From the NCBI GenBank assembly GCA_019096195.1, contig JAGTXK010000136.1, positions 248,001-312,000 on the forward strand: a stretch of DNA of 64,000 bases. The letters are read 5' to 3'. Shown piece after piece: positions 22,349-38,142 of the stretch. Position 1 is the stretch's first letter. Each line of letters begins with the position of its first letter. This stretch comes from Boletus sp. NGJ. Taxonomy: Eukaryota > Basidiomycota > Agaricomycetes > Boletales > Boletaceae. A program made the translations under genes and the position numbers. A model generated the notes under the pieces. That model was not told the DNA's origin. It saw only the letters and a program-made list of their open reading frames with translations, and did no database searches.

Positions 22349-23429
22349 TTACCTTGCTTGCACGACCATCCCATCGCACACGTGATCGAAAAAATATGGA
22401 CAAATAATGTTCACACGTGATCTTTAGGCTGGTCGATAGAACGCACTCAAGTGATCAATATTCTCTGTTTCGTTCGACTGCACTTGTCATACATGTTTGC
22501 GAGTGTGAATTGATGCCTGCGTCTTTCAGCGTCTGCCACCATGAAAAAGTCGCTTCGTTCATTTCGCGACAATCGGTCATCCTCGGCTGTCAATTCGGGA
22601 AGATGAGGTGATGTTAAAGCTTTTTCATCGAAATCGCGCAGAAGTCGTATTGTCTCTCGTCCGGAACTTCTGGAGAGAGCAACGTATAGGTTGAACAAAC
22701 TTAATTTACCGGTGGGTGGAGGTGCGAGATCGAGAATGACAGCCGGGATCGTTTGACCTTGAGTGCGATAGTCTGTGAGGGCGTACGCGGCGGTTATTGG
22801 CAATTGCGTTTGCGTGATTGTTCGTATTATCTTTTTTGAGTTTTCGTGCAGATTGAGACGGATGGTTTTCTTGATAGGACGGATTGGAATGATTGTCTCA
22901 GGTTCCACACCGAAACGAGGTGCAAGCGAGTGTTGTTGTTTGACAAGGACGAAAGCGGGAGGATGAAGTAGGTCAACGACTCTGTGCGTCCGAGAAGGTG
23001 GCGGTTCCGCTTGATTTAAGATGATATCGACGACAGTACCGCGGGCTCCGTTCGTTATGTCTAGCTCCGTGTGGATGTTTTGAGTGATGAGGACTGGCAT
23101 GCCTATGGCGAGTTCTAGTATTTCTGGAAGTTCAATATGATCTGGATTTGAGGAACAACTGCGAACATGCATTGCATGCACTTCAGCAGCATTCAACGAT
23201 CGTCGAGCGGTCCCATGTTCGGCTGGAATAACGAATATCTGGGAATTTGTTACTTTGCACATCACTAATTTTTGGCTTCGCCCCTGTGTCACGGGATCGA
23301 AGGTCGTGGCTTATAATCAAGCGTTGTACATGATTACAGTAAAATGTAACGGTGAATGCCTAGGTACATCCTCTCAGTTACATCCTATACCAAGCAAGGT
23401 ATCTGCCGACGCAGTCGGCACTCCCCAGT
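22349..23429 (-). mobile_element. Helitron-like element, copy 1 (1.08 kb)
   Basis: Oriented leftward. The 5' end (right side) starts ACTGGGGAGTGCCGAC and forms a GCCGAC-TGC-GTCGGC hairpin followed by ATACC..GGTAT. The 3' end (left side) finishes CGTGCAAGCAAGGTAA. The 11 bases TACCTTGCTTG near the 5' end are the reverse complement of the 3' terminal CAAGCAAGGTA. The same two ends bound the related copies at 37898-39528, where flanks differ, which fixes the borders. Inside is one frame for the C-terminal part of a Pif1-like helicase. Two GATCACGTGTG motifs lie near the 3' end. The element is non-autonomous: no Rep/HUH domain or helicase N terminus is present. Confidence 0.7.
22447..23292 (-). 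CDS. Truncated Pif1-like helicase of Helitron-like element, copy 1
   Basis: Frame of 281 residues starting MTQGRSQKLVMCKV. It carries the C-terminal half of Helitron Pif1-family helicases: LAIGMPVLITQNIH, NGARGTVVDI, ITAAYALTDYRTQGQT (motif V region) and LFNLYVALSRSSGRETIRLL (motif VI region). Walker A and B motifs and the Rep nuclease are absent, so the product could not be a working helicase on its own. Compared with copy 2 there is one extra A near the C terminus, which changes the last roughly 40 residues. Apart from that region the two copies differ by about four residues. Confidence 0.7.
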   Translation of the reverse strand: MTQGRSQKLVMCKVTNSQIFVIPAEHGTARRSLNAAEVHAMHVRSCSSNPDHIELPEILELAIGMPVLITQNIHTELDITNGARGTVVDIILNQAEPPPSRTHRVVDLLHPPAFVLVKQQHSLAPRFGVEPETIIPIRPIKKTIRLNLHENSKKIIRTITQTQLPITAAYALTDYRTQGQTIPAVILDLAPPPTGKLSLFNLYVALSRSSGRETIRLLRDFDEKALTSPHLPELTAEDDRLSRNERSDFFMVADAERRRHQFTLANMYDKCSRTKQRILIT

Positions 23430-23573
23430 GGATTGACAGTGCAACGGAATGCCCGTGCACGTGACTTGATTACACAATATAACACGCCCATCAACGTTGA
23501 CGCGCCCTTTGCTCCAAACCACCATCACCTTAAAGGTTCAGTCACATTACCCAAGCTACACACATTATCACCA

Positions 23574-24101
<528 letters not shown>

Positions 24102-24268
24102 ATGTCGTCATTGTGTCGTGCGTGTGGCCGAGTAGCCCCGTTCAGTTTTTGATTCGATTCGTAAATGTTTGGCACATGTCTGTCTTCTGACTATTGTATT
24201 TGTACATTACGATTATGATTATGAAGACAATGTTATGTACATGCTGTATGAGAGATCCGTTCGGGGAA

Positions 24269-25146
24269 TCACGGATCCATGCCCTTCCATCCTCGACAAA
24301 GCCAGTAGCCCTCTGCCGACTCGGCCCTACTAGAGGTTGGTTTGATGTAATGGACGGCATGGAAGTTAGGTTTCAGCAAATGCCTCCGGAATTGTTGCAA
24401 CAATGGATGGGTAAAGTGCTTGAGCCTAGATTTAACAAGATGTCAGCAACGGTCATGATGCAGGGTATCTTGACATACAACAGTGTTCCCCCTCGGTGTC
24501 CTTTTGTCGCCACATGCAGATTACCCTTGGCAAAGTCGAATACGGACTGACATATATCGAGGCTGCTCTCCACATCTCGGGTCTTATATCCTGAGAAATT
24601 AGCAGCCATGTCAGAGAGGATGATGTCTGCCATCCCAGAGGGATTCTCGGAGGTGCTGAGCGCAGCTTTGACGGCGGCCCCCGCTTGGGGAGTCAAGAAG
24701 TCCATCTGCATGGTGTACACGCCCGGTATCGGTGCCATAGGCAACAAATCGACGGATACGATGATACCTCTCCCGTGCTTAGAGCTCCATGGACTCGACG
24801 CGTCGATATTCTTTTCGGCCCCGGGTACACGTCCATAGTCATAGGTGACATCTGAACCATCCCGGTCCAGCATGGCAGCATCGACCCACCCGAGTTTTTC
24901 TGCGACAACCTGGCTCCAGCCTCCTGGAGCTGCGCCGAGGTCCACGACCGCGCGGATATCTTTCTTGGATAGGAAGGAACCCCAGGCGGTGTCGAGCTCG
25001 AGAAGTTTAAAGGCGGAGCGGGAACGGTAGGCGTTGGGGGATGCGTTGCGTTGTTTAACGTAGGGGTCACGAGATTGTCGGGAGAGCCATGAGCGAGATG
25101 CGGAGCTGAGTTTTTTATGGAGAATGGGAGATGGGCGAAAGGACAT
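24269..25146 (-). CDS. MRM2: MRM2-type mitochondrial rRNA 2'-O-ribose methyltransferase
   Basis: FtsJ/RrmJ-family SAM-dependent enzyme that methylates the 2'-OH of a conserved uridine in the peptidyl-transferase loop of the large mitochondrial rRNA. Exons 25146-24479 and 24425-24269 join in phase for 274 residues. The N terminus is basic (MSFRPSPILHKKLSSASRSW), suiting mitochondrial import. Catalytic landmarks: YRSRSAFKLLELD, VVDLGAAPGGWSQVVAEKLG (SAM loop), DIILSDMAANFSG and AVHYIKPTSSRAESAEGYW, supplying the K-D-K-E set. The insert between the SAM loop and the DIILSD strand (GRVPGAEKNIDASSPW..) is typical of fungal MRM2. It is divergent with the TFIIIC subunit gene, 123 bases away, so the two share a promoter region. 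Confidence 0.9.
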
Positions 25147-25269
25147 TTCGAGAAGCGTTGGCGTTGTTTGGATCAGAAGGTCTTGACAAACAACGCATCC
25201 CAAATCGGGACTCTTCGACAGTGACCAATTCGAACGGGATACTATACCGCCTCTACGGGGGTGTTCCCA

Positions 25270-25969
25270 ATGCCAGCTACAACATTGGTTCCGGGATATA
25301 AACAAGTTGAAGCCTTTGGACCCGATGAGGATTATCTCGAGGAAGAGGAAGAGGTCTCATACGTCACGCTTGATCTAGGCGTGGTAGAACCTACGTTACT
25401 GCCAAGCAGTTCTACGTACAGATTGATCGTGAGTGTAGCCCTACTTGTTCACGGCGCTGACGATAGAGGGGAAAATGAAAGGGCTTGGATACACCGACGC
25501 CTTTCTTACAGCTCTCCGGCTCGATATTCAAGGGTCGTCATGACACGCTTCTCGGCACCGAGCTCCTATTCACAGAAGAAAAAAGTAGGTAGTGCTTTTT
25601 CCCGGTCCCCGACACTGAACAGAGAATGCAGACGACACGCCAAACAAGCGTTCATTGGCTCATATTGGCTCTACTGAACAGCGCATCCGCTTCAGGGAAG
25701 TACGACTCAAGGAGAAGGCACGACCCGAACCGATGTCTGCTGAGCGTATCGTACCGAACCTCCTTGAAGAAGTAGCATCTATGTATGTGGACGCGGAGTC
25801 GGACAAGATAGTCTCCCAGGCACCTTCTTCTGGCCAGCTCGAGCAGCCTAGTGGTAAAGGTGCGGCTGACGCTGCGTCTCCGAGTCCGCGCAAGAGGAAG
25901 AAAGCGTCCAGAAAGGGAAAAGAACGCGCGGTGGATGTGAACGAAGAAGATGCTATGGACACCACTTAG
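25270..25969 (+). CDS. TFIIIC triple-barrel subunit (Sfc7/GTF3C6 type)
   Basis: Subunit of RNA polymerase III factor TFIIIC, which binds the internal promoters of tRNA genes. Exons 25270-25428, 25482-25584 and 25632-25969 join in phase for 199 residues. The triple-barrel domain spans residues 20-90: EEVSYVTLDLGVVEP, STYRLIGLDTPTPFLQL, GSIFKGRHDTLLGTELLF. The C terminus is disordered and basic (SPRKRKKASRKGKER), a likely nuclear signal, ending in an acidic tail. Start chosen as the first ATG in the open frame, eleven residues before the conserved acidic stretch. Family by pattern memory; good but short. Confidence 0.75.
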
Positions 25970-26347
25970 GTCCTAGATCCCCTCGCTGGGAACGCCTCTC
26001 ACTGCTAGTGCAGAGGCCATTTAATCTTCCTATCGACTGCACGCTTTGTGGTACGGTAAGCAGTTGTTTCTTGCAACGACATTCGTCTGGTGATACATAA
26101 GATACATTTGCTTGCCCAAGATGTCGAAACGTGGCGGGTCGTGCTTTCAATACGTCCTCGAAGTGGACACAGCGAGGTTGGGTTCTTAATATCTCTTTTC
26201 TTGTGGTACAGTAGTACGTAATTCAAAAGGTCGCGAGTAAGGCCACTCGATACAAACAGAACCAAACAAGGACCATGAAAAGGAGCGAGTTTGTTTTTAC
26301 CGTTTGCTCGCGTCGCCATCGAGAAAGCACTTGCACGTTTCACAGCC
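25970..26347. other. intergenic region before the septin
   Basis: Roughly 380 bases between two plus-strand genes; no conserved frame. Presumably the TFIIIC subunit 3' UTR and the septin promoter. Confidence 0.5.
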
Positions 26348-27754
26348 ATGTCCTCCCCAGCACCTCCTTCAGATGGCATTGGCATTGCAAATCTCCCTAA
26401 CCAGGTTAGTATTCGCGCATCTCAGCAAGAGTGCTAGACATTGAAAACCCCATCTCGTGTTCTTCGCCTTTTGCGCTCTAACAGAGACACAAAATCGTCG
26501 CCAAGCATGGTGCCCACTTCACCATGATGGTAGTCGGTGCGTCGCATCATTTTTTTTTCGCGTTTAACCCACGTTGAATGTTTTCCGGATAATAACAGGT
26601 GAATCTGGTCTCGGCAAGACCACTCTCGTCAACACGCTCTTCACTACCGAGTTATCTCCTGCCAAGAGCTACACAGGCGTCACCACAAACAGCTCGATAA
26701 GCTGACCGAGGTCGAGATCATCAAGGCAGAGCTTGAGGAGAAACAATTCAAAGTCAAGCTTACTGTCATTGATACCCCGGGATTCGGCGACTATGTCAAC
26801 AACCGTGATTCTTGGTCCCCGATCGTCGATTTCATCGATGACCAGCACGAGGCCTACATGAGACAGGAACAACAACCTCAGCGCGGGGAGAAGACCGACC
26901 TCAGGGTTCATTGTTGCCTGTACTTCATTAGGCCCACCGGACACACGTAAGTTTTTTCACTGATATGCAATCCCACCATACAAGCTCATGCACATTCGAT
27001 TTCAAAGCCTGAAGCCTATTGACATCGAGATCATGAAGCGTCTCGGCACGCGTGTCAATCTCATCCCCGTCGTCGCGAAAGCCGACACCATTACCCAAAA
27101 CGATCTCTTTCTCTTCAAGCAGCGCATCCGGGAAGTCATCACTGCACAAGGGATCCGTATTTATCAACCCCCTGTGGAGACCGACGACGAGGCTGCTGCA
27201 GAGCATGCCCGTATGCTCGCTGAGGCCATGCCGTTCTCTATCATCGGCTCGACTGAGGATGTACAAACCCCTGATGGGCGCGTGGTCAAGGGTCGTGAAT
27301 ACCTTTGGGGTGTTGCGGAGGTTGAGAACGAGAACCACTGTGATTTCCGCAAGTTGCGTTCGCTTCTCATCAGGACGCACATGTTGGACTTGATCTCGAC
27401 GACGGAAGAGCTCCACTACGAGAACTACAGACAGCAACAGATGGAGACGAGGAAGTTCGGGGAACCAAAGGTCAAGAAGGTGGACAACCCCAAGTTCAAG
27501 GAAGAAGAGGAGCAACTCCGCAAGCGCTTCACTGAGCAGGTCAAGGCCGAGGAGGCGCGTTTCAGGCAGTGGGAACAACATGTATGTGGAGGTTGCTTCG
27601 CGATGAATTCTACTTATGTAATTGTCTATAGCTGATCGCGGAGCGGGACCGTCTCAACAAGGACTTGGAGATGGCGCACAGCGCCATCAAGCAGCTGGAG
27701 GGGGAGCTCGACAACCTTCAAGCTGGCTATGGTCGCGGAAGTGCCAGACGATAA
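26348..27754 (+). CDS. CDC12: Septin, CDC12/AspC type, with a one-base frame problem
   Basis: GTP-binding filament protein of the septin ring at septa and bud or hyphal necks. Exons: 26348-26404, 26485-26536, 26599-26946, 27008-27581 and 27632-27754, about 384 residues. Landmarks: GIGIANLPNQRHKIVAKHGA, P-loop GESGLGKTTLVNTLF, TVIDTPGFGDYVNNRDSW (G3), CLYFIRPTGHTLKP, AKADTITQND (G4), GREYLWGVAEVENENHCDF and a C-terminal coiled coil (LIAERDRLNKDLEMAHSAI). Between ELSPAKSYT and RHHKQLDKLTE, at about 26671-26680, one base is missing: exon 3 is 348 bases where the splice phases on both sides require 349. An error or real loss is possible. The order of family blocks is otherwise perfect. Confidence 0.88.
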
Positions 27755-28838
27755 GCATCGCCTGGCGACGTGTATCGCCGAGTTGGAATTATTTTCTACA
27801 TCGGCAAGAAAATACATGACTGCGTATACCCCGCCTTACATTCGTTTCTGTTCCAGCTCTAGTCTTGAAAGTTGATGCCCGTACTTTTGCGTCTCTCGCC
27901 TAGTCCCCAGTCCGTACCTATAAACGCTCATTTATCACTGGACCTGTTTGTCTAAATTTCTTCCTTGATGTTCACTTGATGCTATACATGCTTCGCCAAT
28001 GGATTGGATCCGAGCGTAACCGTGACCAGCCCCATGATGTTCCGAATAAGAAACAGACCCAATGGTTGCATCTTCTCCAGAATCGTAGCGGCGCAAGCGC
28101 CAGTCTCCGACTCCATACGATATAAGTATGATCAGACCTGTCATTCTACAAACTTTTACAAGAAAAAAAAACCCACTTTATTCGGCATGTGCCAATTCGG
28201 AGAATTTTTCTTAGATGAAAGTAACTCGACGTGCTATGAAATGTTGTTGCTGCATCTACACTGAGGGAAGTAAAGTCACACTTGATTGGTATCAGTGTCA
28301 TCAGCCTGACACTGGATTGTGGCGTGTCTTCAATCCCAGGCTAGTTGACGATACTCATCTTCAGTCCCATCACCAACACTTGTTATCAGCCTCGACTCAA
28401 ATGCAATCACCAGGCTCAGAACCGCTATGGAGTCTTGGGAACGAGATCTGTGACTCACTTGCATTGAAGCAGCAAAACATTATCAAGAAAATTGGAGACC
28501 AGGAAGGTGGCGTTTGACATGTGCAGCAAGTACAGCAAGCTCTACTAGTATTGAAGGTGGCAAGCCACGTCGACTTTAACATTTCAACCACAAGTGGCAG
28601 TGTCCGACTTGAAGATCCGATTATACTAGATACACCCCAAGTCCCTAGTCAGACCCGCAGATCTAACACTGCCAACCCGCGGTGAAACCCCACGGTATGC
28701 AAGCGGGTCCAGTCAGCCCAACCCGTACCCATACCCTCTGAACCTAACTCCGCTGAATGCCGCGCATTTCCTAATTAGGGGGCGATGGGAGCACTCTACC
28801 GACTCGGAATATGCATCTAATTGAATAGACCTTGGACC
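27755..28838. other. intergenic region
   Basis: Just over 1 kb with no recognised gene. An open frame at 28215-28517 (cysteine cluster MKCCCCIY..) has no family I know. The region marks the left border of the duplicated MET17 neighbourhood. Confidence 0.4.
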
Positions 28839-29271
28839 ATGTTCGTGGCCCTGCTTGGGCTTGTAGTCTGTGCTGCTGGCCATCGAGGGTACCCGAAAGC
28901 TCAGATAGGATCGCGCTCACCCGCCATCCCCACTGCTCCCACGGTCCCACCTGACCCAGCACGGCATTCCTTCCCTTGGAAACATACTCACCGGGTAAGT
29001 TGGACACAGACGCGCCGAATCTCACATACACAACGTGATCAAAGAAGTATGGTACGGCCATTTTGTGCACAGCGCGCCGGAACACGATATTGACGCGCGA
29101 CCGTCGAACAGGGTATTGTTTACAAGCGCATCCTGGGCCATCGAGTTGCTCGAAAAGCGCTCGCACAACTACCCCGATCGGCCCGTGTTCTCTGCTACAA
29201 ACCTGTACGTTCTCGTGCCATCCAAGGGGCCGTTTGCTGACGGGTACACGAAGAAAAAAACGTCAGCTTAG
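28839..29271 (+). pseudogene. Cytochrome P450 N-terminal relic
   Basis: An ATG at 28839 opens a membrane-anchor-like stretch (MFVALLGLVVCAAGHRG), followed in the same frame by TVPPDPARHSF, which resembles the proline-rich hinge of microsomal P450s. After a further gap the frame ending at 29271 gives RVLFTSASWAIELLEKRSHN with YPDRPVFSATN, the typical segment before the P450 B helix. No I-helix, ExxR or haem-binding Cys motif follows, so only the first roughly 100 residues of a P450 survive. Based on pattern resemblance alone; moderately sure. Confidence 0.45.
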
Positions 29272-30210
29272 AATGGACATTCTCTCCGCGAAGTTCAGGT
29301 TACACCAACGATTGCTACACCAAGTCGTTCGCGCCCATGCAGCGTTGACTTGCCGTCAAAAGATATTGACCCATCTACTGTAACATGGTGCATACGCCAG
29401 AGAGACATTCGCGGATGCCACGCTATGGTCTGCGATGGCGTGCATACTGGCGCTGTTCGCGATAAAAAAGACAAGGGATCCGAGACTGTAAAATGCCGAC
29501 AGGGTTCTTGATGTGCGTCATGTTCCGCTTCGAGAGATCGGTGTTGACGCGACACGATTTTGCCAGATATCCGTTCCTCTTTCTGTGTCGGTTCATCCCG
29601 AGGATGAAGAGATGGATTGTCAACGGCTGGTATCGTTGATCAATGTGAGCCGTATTGACTTGTAACATTCCTCGTCTTCGCCTATATATGGACTCGATGC
29701 TTGCCCACGTTTTCAGGCAGCTTGTTTTCTTCAACCATTTGTTTCTGCCGGTGGGGAACTACACACAGGCACCACAATCTGTCCAGGCTACATGACGCTT
29801 TTTTTTTTTTCCAGTAAGCATATCCGCTATGCCAACTAACTCGCAAATACTTGTCAGTTTGTAGAGTTCCGATCAGGAGTCGTCAAATAATCGAGGAAAC
29901 TTGAGCAATGCTTTGACTCGTTCATCGATGTTGCTCGCTTTACCTCGCCAACCTTGATCTCACTAAAGACCTGAAGTCGGTTTTTTCTTTCCTTATTGAA
30001 CTCACAACATTCTCACGAACGCACGCTTGGCATTCTGCTTTCATCGCCGCTCCAGTGAAATATATCCATCGACGTAGCTGATACAACAGGGGAATCAATG
30101 GTATCGCAGACAACCAAGACTGGGACAAGGTATCGATCCCCTTCATAACATACATTTACTTACACCATATAAAAAAAGACTCGTCCAAGAACTTCATCGA
30201 ATACATAACA
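29272..30210. repeat. Left unit of a segmental duplication, non-coding part
   Basis: Downstream flank of MET17 copy A. Stretches such as the one at about 29990-30100 (TTGGCATTCTGCTTTCATCG) recur in diverged form at about 33773-33860 (TTGGCATTCCGCTTCATCGT), in the same order relative to the next MET17 copy. About 29440-29640 matches about 32990-33140. No gene is seen in it. Confidence 0.6.
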
Positions 30211-32302
<2,092 letters not shown>

Positions 32303-34008
32303 CACGATCGGATATGTGTGAGTTTATGATGAGGAGGGCGCCATGCTGACGAAATTCGCTCTTTACTTATAGCGTGAGGTTGAATGGCGTCTTTGAATCA
32401 CGCCATTCAACTGTGACTAAGGGCCGTGTCGGCTGATTCGTATCTTACCATTGGGATTGGTTGAGTCTGTCATGAATCGATCAGATACGCCACCTGCGGA
32501 GGATGTTGTTTTACATTTGAATCTAGATTAATGGAATTTGGATAGTGATCGTGGTAACTTCTTGCACCATTTTCCAGCAGAAGGGGCAATCTGTGCTGAG
32601 CGTGATAACAATTAGTTGACTCCTGACCCGACGTGCTACGAAGCGCATTTCACTACGTGCATGCTCGATGGCTGATCGCTCTATGGAGGTGCGATGATCC
32701 TGCCAGTGGCTGATATCAGGGACATCAGCTCGCAAGTGTACGCGTGCGATGATGATGCGATATATATCGTAGGACGAGAATATCGCAGCCCCGAGATGTT
32801 CAGGCCAAAACGGTTCTTGTGAGACGGTATGCTGAACGAGGACAAGATTGCCTGGGTGTTTGGATTCTGACGGGATCTGGTGCATGCTCGTTCAAGTCAC
32901 TATCTGCGTCTCTGATGATATGGTGCACACAGTCCAGGGGGGCATGTTGCGGACGTCTCACAATGGCATGCATGGCATGCTGGTATTGTTCACGGCCGAA
33001 AAGATGAAGGGATCCGAGAATGTAAAATGGATGATGGGGGTTATTGGTGTGCGTCACGTTTTGGAGAGAGGGTGCCCGGCCCGGGTGTCGAGGCTGACGC
33101 GATTTTGTCAGACATCCCCCGAGAGACGAAGAGATGGTCGTCATCATTGACATTGACTTGTAACAATCCCCCCCCCCCTGCCGTTTTTGACTATGGACTT
33201 GATGCTAGTGGCCACTTTTTCAAAACGGCTTGATTCCTTCAACCGTTTATTTTCTGCCAGTGGAGAACAAACATGTTTGACCAATGTACATACAACGGGT
33301 ACGCGATGAGCTCATATGGGAAGCAGCTGTATGTAATAGTAATACTCATCTTGGTTATTACTCCCGGGATAGAGAAGAGTCCCCCAGAAAATCAGTTTGT
33401 CACTCATCTACACTCGTGACGAGTCAGATACAGCAGATCTATTCAGCCACATCAGCACACACGACATTTTTGTAGACGGACGGCGCACGGCGATATGAAT
33501 TCTATACTTGCATGAACCTTAACAAACAGGGGCTCCCTCTGTCGTACTACTCATTTATGGATGCGGAGAGTCGGCGGATAGGCGAGGGAAGAAGTCACTG
33601 GGTGCCATTTGGACGATAAAGATGAAGACCATTTGTTAGTTTGTAGAGTCTTATCTAACTAGTACTCATCAAATCATCAACTTGACAATGCTTTGACTCA
33701 TTTATCGATGTTGCTCGCTCCAGTGCCTCTCCACTGTCCAGTCTTGATCCCCCCAAATACCTAAAGTTGGTTTCTGTTTTCCTTATCAAACCCACACCAT
33801 TCTCACGAACACTCTTGGCATTCCGCTTCATCGTCGCTCCAGTGAAATACATCCGTCGACGTACGTACTAGCCGACACAACAGGGGGATCAGTGGCACAG
33901 ACAACTATGCTTGTGACAAAGGTATTGATCCTCTCCACGACATACATTTACTTACACCCCAAAAAAAAGGAACAACTCGTCCAAGAACTTTACCGAATAC
34001 ATAACATC
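32303..34008. repeat. Inter-copy spacer with segmental-duplication homology
   Basis: Contains the upstream flank of copy A (32303-32620), which is repeated upstream of copy B (about 35330-35640): both share GAGGGCGCCATGCTGACGAA and GTGAGGTTGAATGGCGTC. From about 32920 on it instead resembles the downstream flank of copy A. The duplication join therefore lies near 32620-32920. A minus-strand open frame at 32523-32885 has no recognised domain. Confidence 0.6.
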
Positions 34009-35330
<1,322 letters not shown>

Positions 35331-35689
35331 TTGAGGGCGCCATGCTGACGAAATTTGCTCTATACTTGTAGCGTGAGGTTGAATGGCGTCTTTGAATCAC
35401 GCCTGTCTTTGACTAAGGCCCGGGTGGCTGATCCGTATCTTACCGTCGAATGGTGCATATTCCTCGTTCAGGATTGGTTGTCTCCGTCGTGAATCGAACC
35501 GTTTAAGAGACCCCGTGGCTGCTATCGCCACATGCAGAGAATACTGTATCACATTTGAATCTACATTATTAAAACTTGAGCCATTTTCGATCTTGCCTAC
35601 AGCAGATTTCGCGCTGAGCATGATAGCAATTATGGTACAGACACACCAATAACAAGCCTGAAACGTGTTCCTCCCAATTGTGCTCATCA
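35331..35689. repeat. Upstream flank of copy B, duplicated from upstream of copy A
   Basis: Shares long diverged stretches with 32303-32620, including GTGAGGTTGAATGGCGTC and ACATTTGAATCTA. It ends close to the stop codon of copy C, so copy C sits just outside the duplicated unit. No gene is present. Confidence 0.6.
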
Positions 35690-37713
<2,024 letters not shown>

Positions 37714-37897
37714 GACGGAAGAAATCGGGGAGAAAGTGAGACACAACTGTCCGTGTAATAAATATCAAAGGAAAAGAGGGGCTAACTGGCCATTGAATAA
37801 CCCATGGAGTGCCAGCTGAGGGGTACGGTGGCGGTACAGTTGGTTAGCGGATCACGTGTAGTGAGTCCACGAACCCCAAGTCAAAAGTTTCCTCAGT

Positions 37898-38135
37898 ACT
37901 GGGGAGTGCCGACTGCGTCGGCAAATACCTTGCTTGGTATAGGCAACGGTACTATGAGAGGACTTTTTCATGGTGGCAGACGCTGAAAGACGCAGGCATC
38001 AATTCACACTCGTAAACATGTATGACAAGTGCAGTCGATCACTCGAGTGCGTTCTATCGAGCAGCCGAAAGATCACGTGTGAACATTATTTGTCCATATT
38101 TTTTTCGATCACGTGTGCGATGAGAAGCAAGGTAA
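37898..38135 (+). mobile_element. Miniature Helitron-like element (238 bp)
   Basis: Begins ACTGGGGAGTGCCGACTGCG with the same two hairpins as the larger copies and ends GAGAAGCAAGGTAA. Its interior keeps only the last roughly 200 bases of the larger element, the helicase C-terminal coding tail and the paired GATCACGTGTG motifs. It is thus an internal-deletion derivative. Seven bases (TATCGAG) separate its 3' end from the 5' end of the next copy, so the two lie head-to-tail. Confidence 0.65.
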
Positions 38136-38142
38136 TATCGAG

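Noticed and set aside
22349-23429. Canonical Helitron with CTRR 3' end
   Set aside because: The conserved 3' terminus is GCAAGGTAA in three copies; no CTAG or CTAA end and no 3' hairpin right before it, so only Helitron-like is claimed.
26928-27581. Minus-strand open frame of 217 codons
   Set aside because: Antisense to septin exon 4; Leu/Glu-rich composition is the mirror of the real coding strand.
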